Source: Cognatundibacterium luofuense
GTDB lineage: Bacteria > Pseudomonadota > Gammaproteobacteria > Burkholderiales > Burkholderiaceae_D
Length of the DNA: 64,000 nt
Direction of reading: 5' to 3'
NCBI RefSeq assembly: GCF_018139685.1
Contig: NZ_JAGSPN010000006.1
Span: forward strand, 124,001 to 188,000
In this document: in pieces, positions 36,638-45,238 of the stretch
Layout: each line of letters opens with the position of its first letter
How positions within the stretch are numbered: position 1 is the stretch's first letter
Position numbers and translations under genes: made by a program
The notes under the pieces: model-generated
The model's database searches: none
Told to the model about the DNA's origin: nothing
Seen by the model: only the letters and a program-made list of their open reading frames with translations

Positions 36638-37672
36638 GTGGATGATTTTTCTGCAGAAATGCCAGTGTCGCACTCCGGCAAAACACCAGCATCACCAAAA
36701 CTCGATATGCGCGTAAAACAAATAGCGATCTTTGTAGCGGTAGCCGCCATTGGTGGCATGCTGGCGTACTTGTACCCAACCGACGGACAGGAACGACATC
36801 CGGTAAAGCTGATCAGCACCGGTAGTACGCCGCCGTTACCTGAAGCGCATCCCGCCACGCAACCTGTCAGTTCGCCCGCGCAGCCAGCGGAAGATGGCAT
36901 GGCACAAATGTTCGCCAAGACCAGAAATATGCGGGCTTTTGTCGAGTACGCAAAACAGCATCCGGAAAAGGGCGGCTACGCCTATGCGATGAAGGGTTTG
37001 CAAAAGTGCTATAACGCCAAACAGCTTACCGATGCACTTCCCAACCTGCCCTTTGATCAGATTTTCCCTTCAGAGGCATATGCTGCCAGACAGAAGGCAT
37101 TTACTTATCTGCAAAATCTGTGTCAGGGGTTATCAAAAAGTGACTTCGACAGAGGTGTTGGAAGGTCATTGCGAGAAGAAGGTCTGAAAAAAAACGATCC
37201 TGTTGTCAAAATCATGACGATCGCATCGGGCATTTCATCAAGAAACGATCCCGAAGGGGCGTTAAGAGCAAAAAATCAGATTTTGCAGGCGATATTTACT
37301 TCCTATGATCCTATTCTGATCGGCGACTATGGCATTCGCGGGAACGCTATCGAGAATGATATGAAGAGTATTCTTTTTCTCAACGGAAAAAGTTACCTCT
37401 TTGCTTCAGAGGATGGGCAGATCATGTTCCGAGCATGGCGCCTGGCAGCCTGTGAGCTGGGCGGCGATTGTTCTGCAACCAACGAATACGTTGTAATGGC
37501 ATGCATTATGGCTGCACATTGCCATCAGAATCTGGCAGATCTGATTAAAGATGAATTGGAGGATCTCGGCGATAAAGACGGCCAGTGGTTTCAGCGTGCG
37601 GTCATGTATGCCAGACAAATCGTCGATGCCATCCGGCGCGGGGATCTGCAGGCATTCCGGCCACCGGCCTGA
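36638..37672 (+). CDS. Uncharacterised single-pass membrane protein with CX5CX10CX5C motif
   Basis: I do not recognise a named family with certainty. The 344-residue protein has a short cytoplasmic N-terminus, one hydrophobic segment (IAIFVAVAAIGGMLAYLY, about 29-46), a proline-rich linker (to about residue 85) and a probably periplasmic helical domain. Near the C-terminus four cysteines (272, 278, 289, 295) form CX5CX10CX5C. Similar cysteine patterns occur in uncharacterised proteins of related bacteria, from memory. The start codon is GTG with no good ribosome site; ATG 36659 or 36707 are alternatives. Confidence 0.7.
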   Translation: MDDFSAEMPVSHSGKTPASPKLDMRVKQIAIFVAVAAIGGMLAYLYPTDGQERHPVKLISTGSTPPLPEAHPATQPVSSPAQPAEDGMAQMFAKTRNMRAFVEYAKQHPEKGGYAYAMKGLQKCYNAKQLTDALPNLPFDQIFPSEAYAARQKAFTYLQNLCQGLSKSDFDRGVGRSLREEGLKKNDPVVKIMTIASGISSRNDPEGALRAKNQILQAIFTSYDPILIGDYGIRGNAIENDMKSILFLNGKSYLFASEDGQIMFRAWRLAACELGGDCSATNEYVVMACIMAAHCHQNLADLIKDELEDLGDKDGQWFQRAVMYARQIVDAIRRGDLQAFRPPA

Positions 37673-37717
37673 ATCACTTGGATGGTGCATTTCTGTTCTG
37701 ACCCGGCGCGAGAAAAC

Positions 37718-37750
37718 AAAAAAGCGGCTGAGCGCCGCTTTCTCTTTCTT
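37718..37750. terminator. Bidirectional terminator between the uncharacterised gene and gpx
   Basis: AAAGCGGC / GCCGCTTT stem with TGAGC loop, A-rich before and T/C-rich after, between convergent genes. Confidence 0.8.
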
Positions 37751-37783
37751 AATTACTGAGCATTTTCCGCAGACAACGTAGGT

Positions 37784-38272
37784 TCAGATACCCAGCCCGA
37801 GTAATTCACGGACTGCGCTTTCCAGTTCTTCCGGTTTGGCTTGCGGTGCGTAGCGACGTACGACTTTGCCGTGGCGGTCGATCAGGAATTTGGTGAAATT
37901 CCATTTGATCGCTTCCGTTCCCAGCAAGCCCGGCGCAGCCGATTTTAATTGCTGATAAAACGGATGAGCGGCTTTACCGTTTACCTCAATTTTTTCAAAC
38001 AGTGGAAAGCTGACGCCGAAGCGCAGTTCGCAGAACTGGGCGATTTCTGTAGCTTCGCCCGGTTCCTGATGGCCGAACTGATTGCAAGGGAAACCCAGCA
38101 CCACCAGTCCCTGATCGCGGTAAGTCTGGTACAGGCGTTCCAGACCTTCGTATTGCGGTGTAAAACCGCAGCGGCTGGCAGTATTGACCACCAGCACGAC
38201 TTTTCCTGCATATTGTTTTAAATCGACCGGACGACCCTGCAGGTCGTTGACGGTGAAATCCAGCGTTTGCAT
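37784..38272 (-). CDS. Glutathione peroxidase family protein (cysteine type)
   Basis: Thiol peroxidase of 162 residues. The catalytic set is complete: C35 in NTASRCGFTPQY, Q65 in GFPCNQFG, and W124-N125 in IKWNFTKFL. It uses cysteine, not selenocysteine, so thioredoxin is as likely a reductant as glutathione. No signal peptide. Its start overlaps the pilU stop by one base, which places it at the end of the pilT-pilU transcript. Confidence 0.92.
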   Translation of the reverse strand: MQTLDFTVNDLQGRPVDLKQYAGKVVLVVNTASRCGFTPQYEGLERLYQTYRDQGLVVLGFPCNQFGHQEPGEATEIAQFCELRFGVSFPLFEKIEVNGKAAHPFYQQLKSAAPGLLGTEAIKWNFTKFLIDRHGKVVRRYAPQAKPEELESAVRELLGLGI

Positions 38273-39408
38273 CAGACAATTCCCAGATGTTGTGTGCCGG
38301 CGCTCAGATCACGCGATTTTGCTTCTTTACCGTTGAGCATGATTGCCAGACGCAGTTCATTAACAGAATCCGCATTACGTAATGCGTCTTCGTAGGTAAT
38401 TTTATCCTGTTCGTGCAAATCGAACAGCGCCTGGTCAAAAGTCTGCATGCCAAGCTCACGCGACTTCTTCATGATCTCTTTGATTTCATGCACCTGACCT
38501 TTGAAAATCAGGTCGGAAATCAGCGGACTGTTGAGCATGATTTCCACTGCGGCAACACGACCTTTACGGCCTTTCAGCGGAATCAGACGCTGAGAAATCA
38601 CACCTTTTAAGTTCAGCGATAAGTCCATCAGCAATTGCGCACGGCGTTCTTCCGGGAAGAAGTTGATGATACGGTCCAGCGCCTGATTCGAGCTGTTCGC
38701 ATGCAGCGTCGCCAGACACAAGTGACCGGTTTCAGCAAACGCAATCGCGAAGTCCATGGTTTCACGATCGCGAATTTCACCGATCTGAATCACGTCCGGT
38801 GCCTGACGCAGCGAGTTTTTCAGTGCCGTGCCCCAGTCTTCAGTATCAATGCCGACTTCACGCTGAGTGACGATGCAATTGCCGTGCGGGTGCACATATT
38901 CAATCGGATCTTCAATTGTGATGATGTGACCAAAGCTGTTCATGTTACGGAAGCCCACCATCGCTGCCAGTGTGGTGGATTTACCGGAGCCGGTCGCACC
39001 GACCATGATCACCAGACCGCGCTTGGTCATGGCCACGTCCTTCAGACCTTCCGGCAAACCCAGATCTTCGAATTTCGGAATGGCAGTGGTAATCGTCCGC
39101 AAGACCATACCGACGCGGCCTTGCTGCATAAATGCAGAAACGCGGAAACGTCCCATGCCAGCGGGATTAATCGCGAAGTTACATTCTTTGGATGCTTCAA
39201 ATTCGGCGGCCTGCTTATCATTCATAATCGCACGCGCCAGATCAATCGTATGCGCCGGTGTCAGCGGCTGATTCGATACCGGCGTGACTTTGCCATCGAT
39301 TTTGAAGGCGGGTGGGAAGTCTGCTGTGATGAATAAGTCTGAACCGTTTTTGTTCAGCATCAGTCGCAGCAGGTCGTGCATGAATTTGGTGGCCTGATCG
39401 CGTTCCAT
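38272..39408 (-). CDS. pilU: Type IV pilus retraction ATPase PilU
   Basis: Accessory retraction motor of twitching motility, a hexameric cytoplasmic ATPase of 378 residues. Walker A GATGSGKSTTLAAM is near residue 135, the Asp box ITIEDPIEYVH near 162, Walker B-type IQIGEIRDRETMDFA near 200 and the His box HLCLATLHAN near 222. It lacks the AIRNLIRE motif of PilT, which separates the two paralogues. It lies 15 nt after pilT. Confidence 0.95.
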   Translation of the reverse strand: MERDQATKFMHDLLRLMLNKNGSDLFITADFPPAFKIDGKVTPVSNQPLTPAHTIDLARAIMNDKQAAEFEASKECNFAINPAGMGRFRVSAFMQQGRVGMVLRTITTAIPKFEDLGLPEGLKDVAMTKRGLVIMVGATGSGKSTTLAAMVGFRNMNSFGHIITIEDPIEYVHPHGNCIVTQREVGIDTEDWGTALKNSLRQAPDVIQIGEIRDRETMDFAIAFAETGHLCLATLHANSSNQALDRIINFFPEERRAQLLMDLSLNLKGVISQRLIPLKGRKGRVAAVEIMLNSPLISDLIFKGQVHEIKEIMKKSRELGMQTFDQALFDLHEQDKITYEDALRNADSVNELRLAIMLNGKEAKSRDLSAGTQHLGIV

Positions 39409-39423
39409 GTTTTACTCCTGTCC

Positions 39424-40467
39424 TTAACCCGGGAAGTTTTCCGGGATTTTTGCGGCGGCACGGGCAGTGCCGACAGCGATCACATTGCGGCGTACCAGAT
39501 CGGTCAGATTCTGATCCAGTGTCTGCATGCCAACGTTATTGCCGGTCTGAATCGCAGAATACATCTGCGCAATTTTCGCTTCACGAATCAGGTTACGGAT
39601 CGCTGGTGTACCGATCATGATTTCATGCGCTGCCACACGGCCGCTGCCATCTTTGGTTTTCATCAGGGTTTGCGAAATGACGGCTTGCAGCGATTCCGAC
39701 AACATCGCGCGTACCATTTCTTTTTCTTCTGCCGGGAACACGTCGACGATACGGTCAATGGTTTTTGCAGCAGAGGAAGTATGCAAGGTACCGAACACCA
39801 AGTGACCGGTTTCAGCAGCGGTCAGCGCCAGACGGATGGTTTCCAGGTCACGCAACTCACCGACCAGAATCGCATCAGGATCTTCACGCAGTGCAGAGCG
39901 CAGCGCATTGTTGAACGACATCGTGTGCGGGCCGACTTCACGCTGGTTAATCAGACATTTTTTGGATTCGTGCACAAATTCGATCGGGTCTTCCACAGTC
40001 AGAATGTGACCGTACTCATTTTCATTGAGGTGGTTGATCATCGCCGCCAGTGTGGTGGATTTACCGGAACCGGTAGGGCCGGTCACCAGTACCAGACCAC
40101 GCGGTTTCAGCGCCAGATCCGCAAAAATCTTTGGCGTGTTCAGTTGTTCCAGCGTCAGGATTTTGGATGGAATCGTACGCATAACCGCTGCCGGGCCACG
40201 TTCCTGATTAAATGCATTCACACGGAAACGGGCGAGGCCGGGAATTGCAAACGAGAAATCGCATTCCAGTGTTTCTTCGTAAGTTTTGCGCTGGCCATCA
40301 TTCATGATGTCATAGATCAGACTGTGCACATCCTTGTGTTCCAGCGGTGGCAGATTAATACGGCGCACATCGCCGTGCACACGTATCATCGGCGGCAGCC
40401 CGGACGATAAGTGCAGATCGGATGCATTGTTCTTGACCGAGAATGCGAGCAGTTCAGAGATGTCCAT
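39424..40467 (-). CDS. pilT: Type IV pilus retraction ATPase PilT
   Basis: Main retraction motor that disassembles pili. The 347-residue protein shows Walker A GPTGSGKSTTLAAMI, Asp box ILTVEDPIEFVH, Walker B ILVGELRDLETI, His box HLVFGTLHTSSA and the PilT signature AIRNLIREAKIAQM. Divergent from yggS-proC, the arrangement known from Pseudomonas and many betaproteobacteria. Other pilus genes are not in the window. Confidence 0.97.
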   Translation of the reverse strand: MDISELLAFSVKNNASDLHLSSGLPPMIRVHGDVRRINLPPLEHKDVHSLIYDIMNDGQRKTYEETLECDFSFAIPGLARFRVNAFNQERGPAAVMRTIPSKILTLEQLNTPKIFADLALKPRGLVLVTGPTGSGKSTTLAAMINHLNENEYGHILTVEDPIEFVHESKKCLINQREVGPHTMSFNNALRSALREDPDAILVGELRDLETIRLALTAAETGHLVFGTLHTSSAAKTIDRIVDVFPAEEKEMVRAMLSESLQAVISQTLMKTKDGSGRVAAHEIMIGTPAIRNLIREAKIAQMYSAIQTGNNVGMQTLDQNLTDLVRRNVIAVGTARAAAKIPENFPG

Positions 40468-40558
40468 TTATAATTCCGGGAAGATAAGTAAAGTGCAGGC
40501 AAACCAATTTGCGCAGACTGCGCAGAACTCACGATTATGCCAAAGAAGGTAACTGATT

Positions 40559-41263
40559 ATGTCCCCAATTTCTGACAACTTGCAAGCAGTGAGAGCGCAG
40601 ATAAACAGCGCTGAACAGCAGGCAGGACGCGCGCCGGGCAGTGTTTGTCTGGTCGCGGTTTCCAAGACATTTCCGGCTGATGCCGTGATTGAAGCGGCCA
40701 GAGCCGGACAACGTGATTTCGGTGAAAACTACCTGCAGGAAGCGCAGGATAAGCTGCTTTTGATACGGAATCAGCATCCTGAGCTGGCGCTGTGCTGGCA
40801 TTTTATCGGCCCTTTGCAGAGCAATAAAACCCGCCCGGTCGCTGAATATTTTGACTGGGTGCATTCCGTTGACCGCTTAAAAATTGCGCAAAGATTATCG
40901 GAGCAGCGTCCGGATCATTTGTCGCCGCTTAACATTTGCTTACAAATTAATGTCAGCGGGGAAAGCAGTAAGAGCGGTGCCAGCCCGCAAGAGGCGCTGG
41001 CACTGGCGCAGGCAGTGAAGGCGTTGCCCCGCCTGCGTTTACGCGGACTGATGGCCGTGCCGGAAGCAACAGAAGATCCGGCCGCGCAGCATGCCGCATT
41101 TGCCAGCCTGCGTGTACTGGCAGAGCAAATCCGCAGTCACGGCATCGCGCTGGATACCTTGTCGATGGGAATGAGTGCAGATATGCAGGCAGCCATCAGC
41201 GAAGGCAGTACCATGGTCAGAATCGGAACCGCAATTTTTGGAAAGAGACATTATGCAGCGTAA
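40559..41263 (+). CDS. Pyridoxal-phosphate homeostasis protein (YggS/PLPBP family)
   Basis: PLP-binding protein of 234 residues with a single alanine-racemase-like barrel. The PLP lysine lies in LVAVSKTFP near residue 36; further conserved stretches are RDFGENYLQEAQDK, WHFIGPLQSNKTR and LSMGMSADMQAAI, with the phosphate-binding serine/threonine TMVRIGTAIFG at the end. AAGAAGG lies upstream of the start. It overlaps proC by 11 nt, matching the usual yggS-proC pair. Confidence 0.95.
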   Translation: MSPISDNLQAVRAQINSAEQQAGRAPGSVCLVAVSKTFPADAVIEAARAGQRDFGENYLQEAQDKLLLIRNQHPELALCWHFIGPLQSNKTRPVAEYFDWVHSVDRLKIAQRLSEQRPDHLSPLNICLQINVSGESSKSGASPQEALALAQAVKALPRLRLRGLMAVPEATEDPAAQHAAFASLRVLAEQIRSHGIALDTLSMGMSADMQAAISEGSTMVRIGTAIFGKRHYAA

Positions 41264-42080
41264 TCAGAACATCGCATTTATCGGTGGCGGCAATATGGCT
41301 GTCGCCCTGATCCGTGGCTTGCTTGGTGCAGCCAATCCGCCAGCCAGTGTGCATGTGGTGGATGTCAGCCAGCAAACCCTCAGCCGGCTTGAAAGTGAGC
41401 TGGGTGTCAGTACCGCTTTACAGCCGGATGCAACGCTGGCAACAGCGGACGTGATTGTGCTGGCGGTGAAGCCGCAGCAGATGCGCGATGTGATCGCCAG
41501 TATTCAGCCGTGGCTGAAACAGCAGTTACTGATTTCGGTGGCGGCGGGTATCCGCGCTGCTGATATGTCGCGCTGGCTCGGTGATTATCCGGCCATCGTG
41601 CGCGCCATGCCGAATACACCGGCGCTGGTACAAAAAGGGATCAGTGGTTTGTATGCTTTGCCGGATGTCAGCGCTGATCAGCGTGCAGTTGCGGAGCAAG
41701 TCGTATCGGCAGTCGGTCAGTACGCATGGTTTGAGCAGGAAGCGCAGCTGGATGCCGTAACGGCCATTTCCGGCAGCGGCCCGGCCTATGTGTTCTATTT
41801 CATTGAAGCACTGGAGCAGGCAGCACGAGACATGGGATTCACACCGGAACAGGCCACCCGTTTTGCGATTGCGACATTCGAAGGCGCTGCCAGCCTTGCA
41901 GTCCATGCTGACGAATCGGTGTCAGTATTGCGTGAACGAGTCACCTCAAAAGGTGGTACGACGTTTGCCGCGTTAACCGCGATGCAGGAGGCCGGTGTTG
42001 CGGCATCCATCATCATTGGTGCAAAGGCTGCTGCTGCACGTGCGCGTGAACTGGGTGACGAGCTCGGTAGTCAGGACTAA
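41253..42080 (+). CDS. proC: Pyrroline-5-carboxylate reductase
   Basis: Last step of proline synthesis. The 275-residue enzyme has the Rossmann start AFIGGGNMAVALIRGLL, then VLAVKPQQM, RAMPNTPALVQKG, and the C-terminal dimer domain with ISGSGPAYVFYFIEAL and VTSKGGTTFAAL. ATG 41253 is chosen because the longer frame from 41175 translates the end of yggS. Overlap of 11 nt indicates coupling. Confidence 0.97.
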   Translation: MQRNQNIAFIGGGNMAVALIRGLLGAANPPASVHVVDVSQQTLSRLESELGVSTALQPDATLATADVIVLAVKPQQMRDVIASIQPWLKQQLLISVAAGIRAADMSRWLGDYPAIVRAMPNTPALVQKGISGLYALPDVSADQRAVAEQVVSAVGQYAWFEQEAQLDAVTAISGSGPAYVFYFIEALEQAARDMGFTPEQATRFAIATFEGAASLAVHADESVSVLRERVTSKGGTTFAALTAMQEAGVAASIIIGAKAAAARARELGDELGSQD

Positions 42081-42124
42081 GCAGTCCGGTTTGATCAGGT
42101 AGCATTTCCAGCTACTCATCGTAC

Positions 42125-42159
42125 AAAAAAAGCCGACCTTGTAACAGGTCGGCTTTTTT
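42125..42159 (+). terminator. Intrinsic terminator of yggS-proC
   Basis: AGCCGACCT / AGGTCGGCT stem with TGTAAC loop flanked by A7 and T6 tracts. Confidence 0.93.
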
Positions 42160-42240
42160 ATTTGTGAGCGCATTTTGATAACTTATTGTTTCTCAAGGGA
42201 AAATATTTGAAAAATAGAGAATTTTCTCTGTTGCAGAGTG

Positions 42241-42268
42241 TTACATTGCGAGGCTTTGCATATACAAT
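42241..42268 (+). promoter_or_regulatory. Candidate promoter of the glycosyltransferase gene
   Basis: TTACAT (42241-42246), 16-bp spacer, TACAAT (42263-42268). Just upstream lies the inverted repeat AGAGAA TT TTCTCT (42216-42229) in AT-rich sequence. Confidence 0.35.
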
Positions 42269-42356
42269 GCGTTACTTTTGATGTCCCGCGCAGTCAGTCA
42301 GCCGCTTCCGCCAGCTTGCTGCAGGATGAATAGACGCTTTTGTTTGTGTTCAATCC

Positions 42357-44087
42357 ATGCTTAGCCCACGTTTTTCTGTTCCTGCGTTTTCTGAATTTGC
42401 TTCCGTCAGCTTCCTGATTCAGGCGATGCGTCGTCATGGCCGGCTATTATTCTTCTCTCTGCTTTATCTGATCCCTGGGCTGACCGGGCATGACCCGTGG
42501 AAGCAGGATGAAACCTATGTGTTCGGAATTATTCACCATATGGCGGAAACCGGTGACTGGGTTGTTCCTGCAATGGCAGGTGAGCCGTTTATGGAAAAAC
42601 CGCCGCTGTACTACTGGATTGCGACAATTCTTGTACACACGTTCGATGGAATCTTGCCTGCGCATGATGCGGCTCGTCTGACCAGTGGAATTCTGATGAG
42701 TATCACCGGTGTTTGCGCAGCAGTTTGTGCGAGGCTCTGGTGGGGACGCGAATTCGCAGCATCCGCATTGCTGGCATTATTCGGATGCCTCGGCCTTATT
42801 TTTCATGCACATTTGATGGTGACGGATGTCCCGTTGCTGACTGGGTTTGCCTTGTCTGTCACTGGTTTTGCGATGTGGAATAAATCACCTGATCTTAAGT
42901 CTGCCGTTGTACTTGGAACGGGTGTCGGCGTCTCGATGATGGCGAAGGGTATTCTCGGACCCGGCGTATTTTTTGTGGTCGCAGTGTTGCTGCCGTTCTT
43001 GTTCCCTGCATGGCGCAGACGCAGTTACTTTCAATTTCTGCTGACAGCATTCATGGTGGCTTTGCCATGGCTGCTGATCTGGCCCGTCGCTTTGTGGCAG
43101 ACTTCCCAGCCATTATTTATGGAGTGGTTTTGGGAAAATAATATAGGTCGTTTTTTTGGTTTTTCCGTTGCCAGACTCGGCGCGCCGCATACGGAGAATT
43201 TCTGGATTACGACGCTACCCTGGTTCACCTTTCCAGCGATGCCACTGGCGTTACTGACGCTCTGGCACTGGCGTACACGAATACTGAGTCATCCCGCGAT
43301 TCAGGTTTGCAGCCTGGTTTTCATTGTGATGCTGGCAGTCCTGGGTACCGCCGCTTCTGCGCGCGACAACTATGCGTTGCCCTTGTTGTTTCCCATCGCT
43401 GTACTGGCGGCTCCTGCTGTCCGGTATGTTGGTGAACGCAGCTTCAGCGTAGTCATCGGTATCATGTTCGGCGCGATTTGCAGCGTATTGTTATATGTCT
43501 GGTGGCAAATGGTGTTTAATCAGGCGCCAGCATGGAAGTGGCTGCTGCGTATCTTGCCTGCAGATTTTTCTATGCCGGTCAGTTACGCACATATTTTCAT
43601 TGTTGCGGTTTGCTTTGTACTCGCAGGCCTGTGCTTGTGGCAAGTCCGGCATGAACGCGGAAATCCATTGCGTATCTGGACAGCCGGGCTGAGTTTGTGC
43701 TGGCTGGTGCTGTGTACTTTGTGGTTACCGTGGCTGGACTATGCAAAGAGTTACCGCAGTGTTTTTTCTGATATGCAAACAGTGATGCCGGGTGATTTTC
43801 ATTGTATGGCAAGTCAGAATCTCGGTGAGTCCGAACGGGCGATGCTGCGCTATTTCTCAGGAATCATTACACACCGGCAGGAAACTGAACCGTATCGGGA
43901 GTGCGACTTGCTGATCGTTAACGGACTTACCGATAGCGCACCGGAATCTTTGTTGTCAGACCGGGACTGGGAGTTGGTGTGGGATGGCGCTCGCCCGGGA
44001 GATGCACGGGAACGTTTGTGGTTATTTCGTAATCACCATTTGGGTCATCGCCTCGCAGTTGGTGACAGGCCGCAGCATTTACGCTGA
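42357..44087 (+). CDS. ArnT-like glycosyltransferase family 39 membrane protein
   Basis: Integral membrane transferase of 576 residues with about 11-12 hydrophobic helices. The first periplasmic loop has GHDPWKQDETYVFGII, with the acidic residues expected of GT-C enzymes that use undecaprenyl-phosphate sugars; EPFMEKPPLYYW follows. Members add aminoarabinose or other sugars to lipid A or glycans; donor and acceptor are unknown here. ATG 42357 has no ribosome site; ATG 42426 is an alternative. It ends tail to tail with the yqjK-like gene. Confidence 0.85.
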   Translation: MLSPRFSVPAFSEFASVSFLIQAMRRHGRLLFFSLLYLIPGLTGHDPWKQDETYVFGIIHHMAETGDWVVPAMAGEPFMEKPPLYYWIATILVHTFDGILPAHDAARLTSGILMSITGVCAAVCARLWWGREFAASALLALFGCLGLIFHAHLMVTDVPLLTGFALSVTGFAMWNKSPDLKSAVVLGTGVGVSMMAKGILGPGVFFVVAVLLPFLFPAWRRRSYFQFLLTAFMVALPWLLIWPVALWQTSQPLFMEWFWENNIGRFFGFSVARLGAPHTENFWITTLPWFTFPAMPLALLTLWHWRTRILSHPAIQVCSLVFIVMLAVLGTAASARDNYALPLLFPIAVLAAPAVRYVGERSFSVVIGIMFGAICSVLLYVWWQMVFNQAPAWKWLLRILPADFSMPVSYAHIFIVAVCFVLAGLCLWQVRHERGNPLRIWTAGLSLCWLVLCTLWLPWLDYAKSYRSVFSDMQTVMPGDFHCMASQNLGESERAMLRYFSGIITHRQETEPYRECDLLIVNGLTDSAPESLLSDRDWELVWDGARPGDARERLWLFRNHHLGHRLAVGDRPQHLR

Positions 44088-44094
44088 GCCGGAG

Positions 44095-44406
44095 TCAGCG
44101 TGGAGGAGGGGGATCTGTACGTGAAGCAGACAAGTCCTGCCATAAACGCCATGCCTGCAATCCGGCTTGTGCCAGCCTCAGGGCACGACCGGGCTTCAGC
44201 ACCGCTAGTGCAAGTATTCCTAATCCTATTGTCAGCGGACGTTTTTTAAACGTGTCGCCCGCTTGTCCGATTACACGCTGTGCCATGTCAGCCAATCTGT
44301 GTTCCGAACGGAATTGTTCAGTCTGCAGATGCCATAACTGGCGTTGCGCCTGAATCTTTAACAGTAAGGCTTGTTTGCGTAACTGCAGTTGAGGATCAGT
44401 TTGCAT
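44095..44406 (-). CDS. YqjK-like small protein
   Basis: A 103-residue protein starting MQTDPQLQLRKQALLLKIQ, rich in glutamine, arginine and leucine, with a short hydrophobic stretch ending near LGILALAVLKPGRALRLAQ. Third gene of a yqjD-yqjE-yqjK-like trio. Its start overlaps the end of the preceding gene by 11 nt. The longer frame to 44556 is antisense-like translation of that gene. Function unknown. Confidence 0.65.
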   Translation of the reverse strand: MQTDPQLQLRKQALLLKIQAQRQLWHLQTEQFRSEHRLADMAQRVIGQAGDTFKKRPLTIGLGILALAVLKPGRALRLAQAGLQAWRLWQDLSASRTDPPPPR

Positions 44407-44788
44407 TTTCCTGCCTTTCCTCTGGTGCAGCACCGCGTAAATGTGCTGCATCTTTCTCCAGTTCGTCCAAGGTCGCTTGCAGCAGGCGCGGTTTGCTGGC
44501 CAGCTGATTGCGGATATGTGCAAACATCCAGTACGAGGCACCGCCGAACGCGGCAATCATTCCACCGATTAACGGCAGACGGTAGTGGTCCCAGAATAAA
44601 GCGATCAGCATTACAGCCAGCAACACAACGGCAAAGCAGGCGCAGAAAAAAGCAGCCAGCGACCAAAGCAGTAGCTGCAGAAAGCGCTGCAACTCCTCTT
44701 CGATCTCCAGCGAGGCCAGCGCCAGCCGGGTTTGCAGGATATCTGTCATGCTGGCCGCAAGGCGGCCTACCGAATCCAGCAGTGCCAT
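44396..44788 (-). CDS. Phage holin family protein (YqjE-like)
   Basis: A 130-residue membrane protein with two adjacent hydrophobic helices (FLQLLLWSLAAFFCACF and VVLLAVMLIALF, with a further LPLIGGMIAAFGGASY). It is classed with holins by fold only; the YqjDEK genes are chromosomal and YqjD is known in E. coli as an inner-membrane protein that can bind ribosomes. It lies 5 nt after the yqjD-like gene. There is no sign of a phage. Confidence 0.8.
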   Translation of the reverse strand: MALLDSVGRLAASMTDILQTRLALASLEIEEELQRFLQLLLWSLAAFFCACFAVVLLAVMLIALFWDHYRLPLIGGMIAAFGGASYWMFAHIRNQLASKPRLLQATLDELEKDAAHLRGAAPEERQENAN

Positions 44789-44793
44789 CGGGA

Positions 44794-45105
44794 TCAGCGG
44801 CTGCGGCCGATCAGTAAGCCAACCAGCAAACCGACGCCGGCAGCGATACCGGCAGATTGCCAGGGATTTTCACGGACGTAGACGTCGGTTGCTTTGGCGG
44901 TTTCGCGTGCACGTGTTACCACCATGTCTTCGATGCGGGCAACTTCCGCTTTTGCATGGCGCAAGGTGTGCTCAAAGCGAGCTTTCGCAGATTGAAAGCC
45001 TTCACCGGATTGTTGCTCTGAATGCCGTAACAAATCTTCGGCATCGCGGATGACTTGCTGTAAGTCCTGCATCAGTTTGTCTTTTTGCTGTTCAGTGCTG
45101 CTCAT
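44794..45105 (-). CDS. DUF883 (YqjD/ElaB-like) protein
   Basis: A 103-residue protein with an amphipathic helical N-terminal region (KLMQDLQQVIRDAEDLLRH), the family phrase YVRENPWQSAGIAAGVG and a C-terminal transmembrane helix ending LIGRSR. Such proteins are tail-anchored in the inner membrane. ATG 45105 has AAAGGA upstream. First gene of the trio. Confidence 0.87.
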   Translation of the reverse strand: MSSTEQQKDKLMQDLQQVIRDAEDLLRHSEQQSGEGFQSAKARFEHTLRHAKAEVARIEDMVVTRARETAKATDVYVRENPWQSAGIAAGVGLLVGLLIGRSR

Positions 45106-45238
45106 GGTTTTTCCTTTCACAGTGTTAGCAATACAACGTCACAATACGTCAGGTTCAGTGTAGAACAGTCATCCGGGCGGGTGTTGTCTGATCGCAAAAC
45201 CGATTGCACTCAGTATAGCCCTTGCAAGGAAAGTACGT

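Noticed and set aside
37784-38272. Selenocysteine in the glutathione peroxidase
   Set aside because: The catalytic codon encodes cysteine (residue 35); there is no in-frame TGA.
39376-40410. A 344-codon open frame antisense to pilT
   Set aside because: Complement of pilT, with His/Arg/Gln-rich composition and no family resemblance.
44396-44788. Holin annotation taken as evidence of a prophage
   Set aside because: The gene is the yqjE member of a chromosomal yqjDEK-like trio; no lysis, structural or integrase genes are nearby.
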